Position numbers and translations under genes: made by a program
The notes under the pieces: generated by a model
What the model was told of the DNA's origin: nothing
The model's database searches: none
What the model saw: the letters and a program-made list of their open reading frames with translations, nothing else
Shown here: in pieces, positions 25,849 to 33,847 of the stretch
Layout: each line of letters begins with the position of its first letter
Numbering within the stretch: the stretch's first letter is position 1
Assembly: GCF_013466785.1 (NCBI RefSeq)
Contig: NZ_CP059163.1
Coordinates: 620,001-684,000, forward strand
Direction: 5' to 3'
Length of the DNA: 64,000 nt
DNA from: Nocardioides marinisabuli
Lineage (GTDB): Bacteria; Actinomycetota; Actinomycetes; Propionibacteriales; Nocardioidaceae

Positions 25849-27939
25849 GTGGCGGCAAGCAGCGGCAGCAGGCACCGCGCCGACGTGCAGGGCCTGCGTG
25901 CCCTGGCCGTCGTGCTGGTCATCGCCGCCCACGCCGGGGTCCCGTTCCTCGACGGCGGCTTCGTCGGCGTCGACGTCTTCTTCGTGATCTCCGGGTTCCT
26001 GATCACCGGGCTGCTGGTGCGCGAGGTCGAGGCCGAGGGCCGCCTCTCGCTGGCCGGGTTCTGGTCGCGGCGGGCGCGCCGCATCCTGCCCGCGGCCACC
26101 CTGGTCCTGGTGGTGACGCTGGCGGCGGCGCTGGTGTGGCTACCGCTGGTCAACGCCCGCGACCTCGTCGACGACGCCGTCTGGTCGGGCCTGTTCGCCG
26201 CCAACCTGCACTTCGCCGGCGAGGGCGTCTCCTACTTCGCCGAGGGCACCGGCCCCTCGCCGCTGCAGCACTACTGGTCGCTGGCGGTCGAGGAGCAGTT
26301 CTACGTCGTCTGGCCGCTGCTGGTGCTCGCCCTGGCCGCGCTGGCCGGCCGCGCCGGGCGCCCCGGCCTGACCCGCCGGGCCCTGCTGGTCGTGCTGGTG
26401 GTGGTCAGCGGCGCGTCGCTGGCCTGGTCGCTGGTCTCGACGGCGGCCGACCCGGCGGCGGCGTACTTCTCCACCCCGGCCCGGGTGTGGGAGCTGGGGG
26501 TCGGGGCGGTCCTGGCCCTGGTGCTGCCGCGGCTCGCGCCGCGGGTGCCGCGCCTCCTGTCGTGGCTGCTGGCCCTCGCCGGCCTGGGCGCCATCGGCGT
26601 CGCGTCCGTCGCGCTGTCCCCCGCGACCCCGTTCCCCGGGGCGGCCGCCCTGCTGCCCGTCCTCGGCGCCGCCGCGCTGGTGGCCGCCGGCAGCACGAGC
26701 GCCGGTCACCCCGCGCCCGTGCGCTGGCTGCTGACCTGTCGTCCGGCCCGGGTGCTGGGCGACTGGTCGTTCTCGCTCTACCTCTGGCACTGGCCGGCGC
26801 TGGTGATCACCGAGCAGCACCTGGGCCGCGCCCTCACCGTCACCGAGCGCCTGGTGACCGTGCTGGTGGTGCTCAACCTGGCCGCGCTGACCTACCGCTT
26901 CGTGGAGACGCCGTTCCGCAGCGGCCGGCTATCGGTGCGGCTGCCCTCGCCGCGGCCGCTGGTGCTCTACCCGGCCAGCCTGGTGCTGGTCGTCGGCGCC
27001 GCGTCCGGGTCGTGGCACTACACCGAGTGGCGTGGCGGTGAGGGGGGCGACAACCCCGCGATCCAGGTGCAGGGCGAGCGCGACCACCACGACGAGACGG
27101 TCGCGCTGGTCAAGGCCTCGGTGCGCGCGGCCCGCCAGGAGGTCGCCATCCCCAGCAACCTCACCCCCGACCTGCTCGACCTGCGCCAGAGCATCGCCGA
27201 CGTCGGCGAGTGCGACTACGAGAACGACGTACGCCGCCTGTGCGTGCGCGGCGACGCGACCGGGGACCGCACGGTCGTGGTCATCGGCGACTCCCACGCC
27301 CGGGCGTGGATCCCCGCGATGGAGCGGATCACGCTCGACTCGGGGTGGCGCGCGTTCTACCTGGTCAAGCCGCAGTGCCCGGCCGGCCACGTGAGCGTGG
27401 CGCCGCTGAAGGAGTCCGTGGTCTTCACCGGCTGCGACGAGTTCCAGGACTGGGTCACCGACCAGGTGGCCGCCCTCTCCCCCGACCTGGTCGTGGTGTC
27501 CTCCTCCCCGCCGGTCAACGGGGTGTGGGTCGAGGGGCGGCGGGTGCTGACCATCGAGAAGATCGCCCCGGAGCTCGAGCGCGGCTACGACGAGCTCTTC
27601 GACGAGCTGCGCGACCACGCCGGCCGCGTGGTCGTCATCAAGGACGTGCCGAAGTCGGCCACCGACCCGGGCGAGTGCCTGACCTCGGCGACCCCCAGCC
27701 TCGGCTCGTGCATGTTCGAGCCGGTCGAGCGCTCCACGATCCTGGGCGACATCGTGGTGAAGTCGGCGCTGCTGGCCGGCGCCGACGTCGTCGACCCGAC
27801 GCCGTGGCTGTGCTTCGAGGGCGACTGCCCCGTCGTCGTCGGGGGCACCCTGACCTACCGCGACACCGACCACCTCACCACCGAGTACGCCGCCGGGCTC
27901 GCCGGGTCGCTGGGCCGGGCCCTGAGGATGACCGACTGA
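25849..27939 (+). CDS. Acyltransferase_3 (OafA/YrhL type) fused to a periplasmic SGNH domain
   Basis: The 696-residue protein has an N-terminal acyltransferase-3 module of about 10 spans (HRADVQGLRALAVVLVIAAH, GVDVFFVISGFLITGLL, HYWSLAVEEQFYVVWPL, FSLYLWHWPALVITE), then an extracytoplasmic linker and a C-terminal SGNH hydrolase-like domain. This has block I GDSHARAW (GDSH at about 480-483) and block V DTDHLT. Such proteins O-acetylate surface polysaccharides or peptidoglycan-linked glycans. A GTG start at 25849 is preferred for its GGGAGG at spacing 7; an in-frame ATG at 25816 would add 11 residues. It appears to be transcribed alone. Confidence 0.9.
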   Translation: MAASSGSRHRADVQGLRALAVVLVIAAHAGVPFLDGGFVGVDVFFVISGFLITGLLVREVEAEGRLSLAGFWSRRARRILPAATLVLVVTLAAALVWLPLVNARDLVDDAVWSGLFAANLHFAGEGVSYFAEGTGPSPLQHYWSLAVEEQFYVVWPLLVLALAALAGRAGRPGLTRRALLVVLVVVSGASLAWSLVSTAADPAAAYFSTPARVWELGVGAVLALVLPRLAPRVPRLLSWLLALAGLGAIGVASVALSPATPFPGAAALLPVLGAAALVAAGSTSAGHPAPVRWLLTCRPARVLGDWSFSLYLWHWPALVITEQHLGRALTVTERLVTVLVVLNLAALTYRFVETPFRSGRLSVRLPSPRPLVLYPASLVLVVGAASGSWHYTEWRGGEGGDNPAIQVQGERDHHDETVALVKASVRAARQEVAIPSNLTPDLLDLRQSIADVGECDYENDVRRLCVRGDATGDRTVVVIGDSHARAWIPAMERITLDSGWRAFYLVKPQCPAGHVSVAPLKESVVFTGCDEFQDWVTDQVAALSPDLVVVSSSPPVNGVWVEGRRVLTIEKIAPELERGYDELFDELRDHAGRVVVIKDVPKSATDPGECLTSATPSLGSCMFEPVERSTILGDIVVKSALLAGADVVDPTPWLCFEGDCPVVVGGTLTYRDTDHLTTEYAAGLAGSLGRALRMTD

Positions 27940-27987
27940 CGGTCGGGCTGCCGCGACGGTGACAGCGGCGCTGCTACGGTCACGTCC

Positions 27988-29016
27988 ATGAAGCTGTCGA
28001 TGCCCCTCGTCTACGCCGGCAACCCGCGGGAGACCGCCGACCAGGTCGTCGACCTGGAGAAGGCCGGTCTCGACATGATCTGGGTGGCCGAGCCCTACGG
28101 CTTCGACTCCCCCACGCTGATGGGCTACCTGGCCGCCAAGACCGAGACGGTCGAGATCGCGGCCGGCATCCTCAACGTCTACTCGCGCACCCCGGGCGCG
28201 CTGCTGCAGACCGCCGCCGGCCTCGACAACGTCTCCGGCGGCCGCGCGGTCATCGGCCTGGGCGCCTCGGGGCCGCAGGTCATCGAGGGCTTCCACGGCA
28301 TGCCGTACGAGAAGCCGCTGGGCCGCACCCGCGAGGTGATCCGCCTGCTGCGCTCGGGCCTGCGCCACGAGAAGCTCGAGGCCGACGGCATCTTCACGCT
28401 GCCGCTGCCCGCCGACCAGGGCCTGGGCCTGGGCAAGCCGCTCAAGCTGCTCAACCGCCCCGAGCGCCCCTCGATACCCCTGTGGGTGGCCGCGCTGGGC
28501 GACGCCAACGTCGCGATGACCGCCGAGGTCGCCGACGGCTGGCTGCCGTTCCTCTTCTTCCCCGAGAAGGCCCACTCGGTGTGGGGCGAGGCGCTGGCCA
28601 AGGGCACCGCCAAGCGCTCCGAGGAGCTGGCCCCGCTGGAGATCAGCGCCGGCGGCATGGTGGCGATCGGCGAGGACGTCAAGGGCATGCTCGACTTCAT
28701 GCGCCCGATGTACGCGCTCTACGTCGGCGGCATGGGCGCGCGCGGCAAGAACTTCTACAACGAGATGGCCTGCAAGTACGGCTACGAGGCCGAGGCCAAG
28801 CAGATCCAGGACCTCTACCTCGACGGCAAGAAGAAGGAGGCCGAGGCGGCCGTGCCGCTGGAGTGGCTGGAGGCCGGCAACCTCGTGGGCCCCGCGTCGT
28901 ACGTCCAGGAGCGCATCGCGGCCTTCCGCGAGGCCGGTGTCACCAACCTGCAGGTCAACCCCGCCACCGAGGACCCGGCCGCGACCATCGCGCAGGTCAA
29001 GGAGTGGGTGTCCTGA
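27988..29016 (+). CDS. LLM-class F420-dependent oxidoreductase (Rv3520c-like)
   Basis: A 342-residue luciferase-like TIM-barrel protein. It begins MKLSMPLVYAGNPRETADQV and contains GLDMIWVAEPYGFDSPTLMG, VEIAAGILNVYSRTPGALLQ and GRAVIGLGASGPQVIEGFHG, the pattern of the F420 (not FMN) Rv3520c subgroup. It probably uses reduced F420 to reduce an unknown metabolite; in this subgroup substrates are lipid- or sterol-like by association only. The ATG start at 27988 lacks a strong ribosome-binding site. The AroE-like gene follows on the same strand after 76 bp. Confidence 0.88.
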   Translation: MKLSMPLVYAGNPRETADQVVDLEKAGLDMIWVAEPYGFDSPTLMGYLAAKTETVEIAAGILNVYSRTPGALLQTAAGLDNVSGGRAVIGLGASGPQVIEGFHGMPYEKPLGRTREVIRLLRSGLRHEKLEADGIFTLPLPADQGLGLGKPLKLLNRPERPSIPLWVAALGDANVAMTAEVADGWLPFLFFPEKAHSVWGEALAKGTAKRSEELAPLEISAGGMVAIGEDVKGMLDFMRPMYALYVGGMGARGKNFYNEMACKYGYEAEAKQIQDLYLDGKKKEAEAAVPLEWLEAGNLVGPASYVQERIAAFREAGVTNLQVNPATEDPAATIAQVKEWVS

Positions 29017-29092
29017 GCCGTCCCCGGCCAGCGGGGCGCCTGCGACCGCAGGTGCTCGAGGGGCACGCGAGCCGGTAGGCGAAGATCGGGGC

Positions 29093-29917
29093 ATGCCGAT
29101 CCTCGACAAGGACATGACGCTGTGCGTGTCCCTCTCCGCCCGGCCGTCCAACATCGGCACCCGCTTCCACAACTTCCTGTACGACGAGCTGGGACTGCCG
29201 TTCGTCTACAAGGCCTTCTCCACCGACGACATCGCCGGAGCCCTGGCGGGCGTGCGCGCCCTGGGCATCCGAGGCTGCTCGGTGTCGATGCCGTTCAAGG
29301 AGGCCGTCATCCCCCTGGTCGACGTGCTGGAGCCGTCGGCGACGGCCATCGACTCGGTGAACACGATCGTCAACGACCACGGCAGGCTGAGCGCCTCCAA
29401 CACCGACTACGAGGCGGTCGCCACGCTGCTCGATCAGCACCGGGTCGACCGGTCGCTGCCCGTGCTGGTGCGCGGGTCGGGCGGCATGGCCAAGGCGGTC
29501 GTGGCCGCCTTCCGAGGGGCGGGCTTCGACGACCTGACGGTGCTGGCCCGCAACACGTCCGCGGGGCGGGCGTTGGCCGAGAGGTACGGCTACCGGTCGA
29601 TCACCGGGTTGCCGACCACCGGGCACGGTGTCCTCGTCAACGTCACCCCGCTGGGCATGTCCGGCGCCGACGAGGACGCGCTCTCCTTCCCGGTGGATCT
29701 CGTCGAGGCGGCCGAGGTCGTCCTCGACGTGGTCGCGATGCCGGCCGAGACCCCTCTGGTGCGCTCCGCCAGGGCCGCGGGGACCAAGGTCGTGACGGGC
29801 GCCGAGGTGATCGCGCTGCAGGCGGCCCGTCAGTTCGAGCGCTACACCGGCGTGCGGCTCACCGACGACCAGGTCGCGCGGGCGTCGTCGTTCAGTCGTG
29901 CCAGCGCCCCCGGGTGA
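29093..29917 (+). CDS. Shikimate dehydrogenase-like (AroE superfamily) oxidoreductase
   Basis: The 274-residue protein has the two-domain AroE fold. The catalytic lysine in VSMPFKEAVIPL and aspartate in SNTDYEAV are conserved, and the NADP loop is VRGSGGMAKAVVAAF with LARNTSAGRALAE after it. The N-terminal shikimate-binding SxS motif is altered: the segment reads CVSLSARPSNIGTRFHN. It may therefore be an AroE-like paralogue acting on another polyol or quinate-like acid rather than the biosynthetic enzyme. The ATG at 29093 has a GGGG before it. A manganese riboswitch follows. Confidence 0.8.
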   Translation: MPILDKDMTLCVSLSARPSNIGTRFHNFLYDELGLPFVYKAFSTDDIAGALAGVRALGIRGCSVSMPFKEAVIPLVDVLEPSATAIDSVNTIVNDHGRLSASNTDYEAVATLLDQHRVDRSLPVLVRGSGGMAKAVVAAFRGAGFDDLTVLARNTSAGRALAERYGYRSITGLPTTGHGVLVNVTPLGMSGADEDALSFPVDLVEAAEVVLDVVAMPAETPLVRSARAAGTKVVTGAEVIALQAARQFERYTGVRLTDDQVARASSFSRASAPG

Positions 29918-29942
29918 GGCCCGGTGGTGGAGAGCGCTCGGG

Positions 29943-30135
29943 TAAGGTCCTCCACGAAAGGGAGTAGTCCCCAACAGCCGCGTCGACACACTGGCCCCCC
30001 CGGGGCCCGGCACGGCAGGCCACCGGTAGGTGGCGGACGAGACTTTCGACCAGTTCGCACGCCCCCATGAGGTCGCGCCTGGTCGAAGGGTCCTCCCCGA
30101 CACGGGCAGCGTCCTCCGGCCGGGCCGGAGAGGAC
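29943..30135 (+). promoter_or_regulatory. yybP-ykoY (Mn2+) riboswitch with expression platform
   Basis: The aptamer carries the conserved 5' core AAAGGGAGTAG (29957-29967), similar to the family's GGGGAGUAG, and the 3' core GACGAGACTTTCGACC (about 30036-30051) after a variable GC-rich arm. P1 can form between CGAAAG (29955-29960) and CTTTCG (30043-30048). An alternative stem pairs TTCGACCAG (30045-30053) with CTGGTCGAA (30079-30087), excluding P1. A third hairpin (30111-30135) covers the GAGAGGA ribosome-binding site. Manganese binding should therefore change translation or transcription of the exporter that follows. Confidence 0.85.
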
Positions 30136-30145
30136 CAGAGTCACC

Positions 30146-30727
30146 ATGCACGCCTTCCTGCTCAGCACTGCCGTGATCTTCGTCGCCGAGCTCGGCGACA
30201 AGAGCCAGCTGATGGCGATGACGTTCGCCGCGCGCTACCGGGTGCGCGACGTGATCATCGGGATCACGGCCGCCACCGCCGTCGTCCACCTCGCCTCGGT
30301 CGGCATCGGGTACTTCATCGGCGACGCCTTCGCCGACCAGCAGCACTGGATCTCGGTCCTCGCCGGCGTCGCCTTCCTGGGGTTCGCCGCCTGGACGCTG
30401 CGCGGGGACGAGCTCACCGACGAGGAGGCGGACAAGGCCCGCACCAGTCAGGGGGCAGCGATCGTGGCCGTCGGTGTGGCGTTCTTCCTCGCCGAGCTCG
30501 GCGACAAGACCATGCTCGCCACCATCACGCTCGCCACCCAGGAGGGCTGGTTCGGCACCTGGCTCGGGAGCACCCTCGGCACGGTCGCTGCCGACGCTCT
30601 CGCCATCGGGGTCGGCGCCGTCCTGGGCAGGCGGCTGCCCGAGCGCGTCATCACGTGGGGCGCGGCCGCGCTCTTCGCGCTGTTCGGTCTGCTGCTCATC
30701 GGCGACGGCGTCCGCCTGGCCGGCTGA
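30146..30727 (+). CDS. TMEM165/GDT1 (UPF0016) family manganese exporter
   Basis: The 193-residue membrane protein has six spans in two homologous halves, each with the family signature E-x-G-D-K-(S/T): VIFVAELGDKSQLMAM near residue 15 and AFFLAELGDKTMLATI near residue 117. Bacterial relatives under the yybP-ykoY riboswitch export Mn2+ and prevent manganese toxicity. The riboswitch immediately upstream and the RBS-covering hairpin give strong regulatory support. The ATG at 30146 follows GAGAGGA. It forms a single-gene unit. Confidence 0.93.
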   Translation: MHAFLLSTAVIFVAELGDKSQLMAMTFAARYRVRDVIIGITAATAVVHLASVGIGYFIGDAFADQQHWISVLAGVAFLGFAAWTLRGDELTDEEADKARTSQGAAIVAVGVAFFLAELGDKTMLATITLATQEGWFGTWLGSTLGTVAADALAIGVGAVLGRRLPERVITWGAAALFALFGLLLIGDGVRLAG

Positions 30728-30806
30728 TCTCGGCTCGCCCTGCGCCGAGCCAGGTCCTCTGCCGGGAGCCGAGACCCTTGACTCCGCCGCCCTCGACGCG
30801 CACTAT

Positions 30807-30819
30807 CTAACAATGTTAG
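30807..30819. promoter_or_regulatory. Palindromic operator overlapping the tetR start codon
   Basis: CTAACA-A-TGTTAG is a perfect 6-bp inverted repeat with one central base. It includes the ATG of the TetR gene at 30813. TAACA-n-TGTTA sites are typical of TetR-family repressors, so self-repression is likely. Confidence 0.7.
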
Positions 30820-31421
30820 GCCAACCGAACGGCGATAGGCGAAGCCGGCGCAGGGAGGACACCCGGGGCGAGATCCTCGACGCCGCCTGGGCCGTGGCAC
30901 GCGAGTCCGGCTGGTCGGGGCTGACCCAACGGCGCGTCGCCGAGCGCGTGGGCATGCGCGCCCCGTCGTTGTACGGCCACTTCGACTCGAAGATGTCGAT
31001 CGTCGACGCGATGTTCGGCCAGGCCTGGGCGGAGTTCGACGTCACGGCGACGGACCTCGAGGCCGAGCTGCCGACCGACGACCCGAGGGCGGGGCTGCTG
31101 CTCGTCGCCACCACCTGGCTCGACGCCATGGCTGCGGACCCCGAGCGCCACGCGCTCATGAACCAGCGCCCCGTCCCCGGGTTCACCCCCAGCGAGGAGT
31201 CCTACGCCTGCGCGGTGCGTTCCCTCGAGCGCCTGCACCGGCTGCTCGACCGCTACGAAATCACCGACCCCGACGCCTCCGACCTGTGGACCGCGCTGCT
31301 CGCGGGCCTGGCCGGCCAGCAGAACGCCAACGACCCCGGGGGCGAGCGCTGGCGTCGCCTCGTCCCCCGCGCTGTGGACATGTTCCTCAGCGAGGTCGGC
31401 ACCCACACCGCACGGAGGTAG
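30813..31421 (+). CDS. TetR-family transcriptional regulator
   Basis: A 202-residue one-component repressor. The N-terminal helix-turn-helix covers about residues 18-65 (RGEILDAAWAVARESGWSGL, then QRRVAERVGMRAPSLYGHFD and SKMSIVDAMF); the C-terminal part is a helical ligand-binding domain (TetR_C/WHG-like). The start codon lies inside the palindrome 30807-30819 and there is no Shine-Dalgarno, so the transcript may be leaderless. It heads a three-gene unit with a DinB-like protein (6 bp downstream) and a metallo-beta-lactamase protein, which it probably controls. Confidence 0.92.
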   Translation: MLGQPNGDRRSRRREDTRGEILDAAWAVARESGWSGLTQRRVAERVGMRAPSLYGHFDSKMSIVDAMFGQAWAEFDVTATDLEAELPTDDPRAGLLLVATTWLDAMAADPERHALMNQRPVPGFTPSEESYACAVRSLERLHRLLDRYEITDPDASDLWTALLAGLAGQQNANDPGGERWRRLVPRAVDMFLSEVGTHTARR

Positions 31422-31426
31422 AACAG

Positions 31427-32203
31427 ATGAGCACCACCGACCGGCCCCACACCCGCAGCGGCCCCCGACGGCCCCGGATGGACCGCGAGACGGCGATGCG
31501 GCTCGCCGAGACGGAGTACGCGCGCTTCCTGGCGCTGCTGCGCTCGCTGACGCCCGACGACTGGACCCGTCCGACCGACTGCCCGGCCTGGGACGTGCGC
31601 GCGATGGCCGGGCACACCACCGGCATGGCGCTGATGGCGACGGGGCTGCCGCAGACCCTGCGGCAGAGCATGCTCGCCAAGCGCCGCGGCGGCGACCCGC
31701 TCGACGCCCTCACCGCCCTGCAGGTCGACGAGCACGCCGACCTGACGACCGCGCAGCTGGTCGACCGGTTCGCCGAGGTGGGGCCGCGCGCCGCTCGGGG
31801 CCGCCGACGCTCGCCGGCCGTCGTACGCCGGATGAAGCTGCCCGACGCCCAGGACGTCGGCGGGCGGCGCGAGCACTGGACCATCGGGTACCTGAACGAC
31901 ACGATCCTCACCCGCGACCCGTGGATGCACCGCATGGACATCTCGCGGGCGACCGGGCGCGAGCCCGAGCTCACCGCCGACCACGACGGCGTGCTGGTCG
32001 CCGACGTGGTCGCGGAGTGGGCCGAGCGGCACGCCCGCCCCTACCGGCTGCACCTCACCGGCCCGGCCGGCGGCGACTTCTCCGCGGGCTCGGGCGGCCC
32101 CGAGCTGTCGCTGGACGCCGTCGACTTCTGCCGCCTGCTGTCGGGGCGACCCGCCCCGAGTCCCACCACGCACGACCTCCTCGACGTGGCCGTGCCCTTC
32201 TGA
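31427..32203 (+). CDS. Maleylpyruvate isomerase/DinB-like (mycothiol-dependent) family protein
   Basis: The 258-residue protein starts at ATG 31427 behind GGAGG. Residues 25-75 (RLAETEYARFLALLRSLTPD, then WTRPTDCPAWDVRAMAGHTTGM) are the four-helix DinB/MDMPI N-terminal domain; His of AGHTTG, and REHWTIGYLNDTILTRDPWM-HRMD further on, supply the histidines expected to bind a metal. Family members use mycothiol for isomerisation or thiol transfer, but the reaction here is unknown. Context: second gene of the TetR unit, before the metallo-hydrolase, which suggests detoxification. Confidence 0.8.
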   Translation: MSTTDRPHTRSGPRRPRMDRETAMRLAETEYARFLALLRSLTPDDWTRPTDCPAWDVRAMAGHTTGMALMATGLPQTLRQSMLAKRRGGDPLDALTALQVDEHADLTTAQLVDRFAEVGPRAARGRRRSPAVVRRMKLPDAQDVGGRREHWTIGYLNDTILTRDPWMHRMDISRATGREPELTADHDGVLVADVVAEWAERHARPYRLHLTGPAGGDFSAGSGGPELSLDAVDFCRLLSGRPAPSPTTHDLLDVAVPF

Positions 32204-32234
32204 CGACACCTGTGCACGCACCGAGGAGACGACG

Positions 32235-33050
32235 ATGCACACCCACCGCACCGACCAGGACGTCACCGTCCTCAACGACATGAGCGAGATCCCCGGGCTG
32301 GGCTTCCTGCCCGTCAACGCCTTCGTGGTCCACGCCGAGCAGCCGGTCGTGATCGACACCGGCCTGAGCACCGACGACAAGGACTTCGTCACGTGGCTGG
32401 GCGAGGTGATCGACCCCGCCGACGTCCGTTGGATCTGGCTGACCCACCCCGACCGCGACCACACCGGCGGGCTCTTCGACCTGCTCGCAGCGGCGCCTCG
32501 GGCTCGGGTGGTGACCACCTTCATCGGCGCCGGCATCCTGAGCACCGAGCGGCCGCTGCCCATGGACCGCATCCACCTGCTCAACCCCGGGCAGCGCCTC
32601 GACGTCGGCGACCGCGAGCTGTCGGGGCTGCGTCCGCCGCTCTTCGACAACCCGGCCACGGTGGGCGTGGTCGACCACCGGACGGGGGCGCTCTTCTCCT
32701 CCGACTGCTTCGGCGCACCACTGCCCACGGGCGAGCTGGCCCTGGCCGGCGACGTGCGCGAGGTCGCCCCCGACGACCTGCGCGGCGGCCAGCTGCTGTG
32801 GGCGGGCGTCGACAGCCCCTGGGTGCACACCGTCGACCCGGCGAAGTACCGGGCGACCGTCGACCCGATCCGGGCGATCGACCCGTCGACGATCTTCAGC
32901 ACCCACCTGCCCCCGGCCCGCGGGCTCAACGAGTCCCTGCTGGCGATGCTGCACGAGGCCCCCGACTCGCCGCCGTTCGTCGGCCCCGACCAGGCCGCGC
33001 TGGAGGCGATGCTCGCGCAGTTCGAGCCGGAGCAGCCGCTGGGGGTGTGA
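32235..33050 (+). CDS. Metallo-beta-lactamase fold hydrolase
   Basis: A 271-residue MBL-fold protein. Metal ligands: the first motif is WLTHPDRDHTGG (H-x-D-x-D-H), followed by the conserved Asp in LFSSDCFGAPL and His in IFSTHLPPARG, so it should bind two metals. The N-terminal NAFVVHAEQPVVIDTGLS is the typical opening strand pair. The HxDxDH form is nearer to the flavodiiron/ODP-like branch than to true beta-lactamases; the substrate is unknown. ATG at 32235 follows GAGGAG. It is the third gene of the TetR unit. Confidence 0.88.
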   Translation: MHTHRTDQDVTVLNDMSEIPGLGFLPVNAFVVHAEQPVVIDTGLSTDDKDFVTWLGEVIDPADVRWIWLTHPDRDHTGGLFDLLAAAPRARVVTTFIGAGILSTERPLPMDRIHLLNPGQRLDVGDRELSGLRPPLFDNPATVGVVDHRTGALFSSDCFGAPLPTGELALAGDVREVAPDDLRGGQLLWAGVDSPWVHTVDPAKYRATVDPIRAIDPSTIFSTHLPPARGLNESLLAMLHEAPDSPPFVGPDQAALEAMLAQFEPEQPLGV

Positions 33051-33066
33051 TCGAGGTCAGACGCCG

Positions 33067-33681
33067 CTACCGGGTGAACTCGAACTCGACGACGACGGTC
33101 GGGTCGACCGCTGTGACGAGGCGGCTGTAGAACGCCTCCGCCTGGTCTCGCAGGATCTCGAGGTTCGAGTCGACGTACTGCTCCTTTGTGTCGTCGTTGA
33201 GGATCCTGGTGATCATCTCCGCCGAGTCGATCTCCGGGGTCGCGAAGCTCAGCAGCCCGTTGTCCTCCGCGACCAGCCTGAAGGTCTCGTTGTCGTGACC
33301 GATGAAGACGAAGTCCGGGATGGTCACGAGGAACTGGCCCTCGCCCGTCTGCTCGATCTCGACGTCGCCACCCTCGATGCCCAGCTTCGCGTCGAACTCG
33401 TACTGCAGGAACGTGGTCCGCCCGCTGCCGGGGACCTCGACACCGAAGACGGTGCTCGTCACGGCCTCCTCATCGATGCCCTGGATTCCGAGGCTCACCA
33501 GCACCACCTGCTCCTCGCGGGTGACGGAGTTGATCACCTGACTGCTCCGCGACTCGGAGCTGGTGCCGAACAAGGAGAAGTCTGTGAACCGGTCGACGGC
33601 CACCAGGGCGCCGACGACAGCCAAGCTGAGGACGAGAAGCACGAGCGGGGCAAGCAGCATTCGTCTCATCAGGGTCTTCAC
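33067..33681 (-). CDS. DUF4230-type membrane-anchored extracytoplasmic protein
   Basis: The 204-residue protein has an N-terminal signal-anchor (LLAPLVLLVLSLAVVGALVA, about 9-28) followed by an outside domain with REEQVVLVSLGIQGI, then alternating strands and a C-terminal helix (NLEILRDQAEAFYSRL), matching DUF4230, a family of unknown function. Third positions are less G/C-biased than in the neighbours (CTT, AAG and GAA are used), which hints at recent acquisition. The start is GTG 33681 or ATG 33669; neither has a good ribosome-binding site. Confidence 0.7.
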   Translation of the reverse strand: MKTLMRRMLLAPLVLLVLSLAVVGALVAVDRFTDFSLFGTSSESRSSQVINSVTREEQVVLVSLGIQGIDEEAVTSTVFGVEVPGSGRTTFLQYEFDAKLGIEGGDVEIEQTGEGQFLVTIPDFVFIGHDNETFRLVAEDNGLLSFATPEIDSAEMITRILNDDTKEQYVDSNLEILRDQAEAFYSRLVTAVDPTVVVEFEFTR

Positions 33682-33847
33682 ACGCCCCCAGGGTCACTCG
33701 TCGGGGCGGGGCAGCAGGACCCCCTGCGGGTGCGACCTGGGACGAGGTCGGCGTCATCTCGACGCACGCCTGTGGTCGAGCGTGCGCATTCGCGCAGGTC
33801 AGGTGGGGTGTGACGGGACTGTCGGTGCCGGGTGCTTGGGTAAAGGC

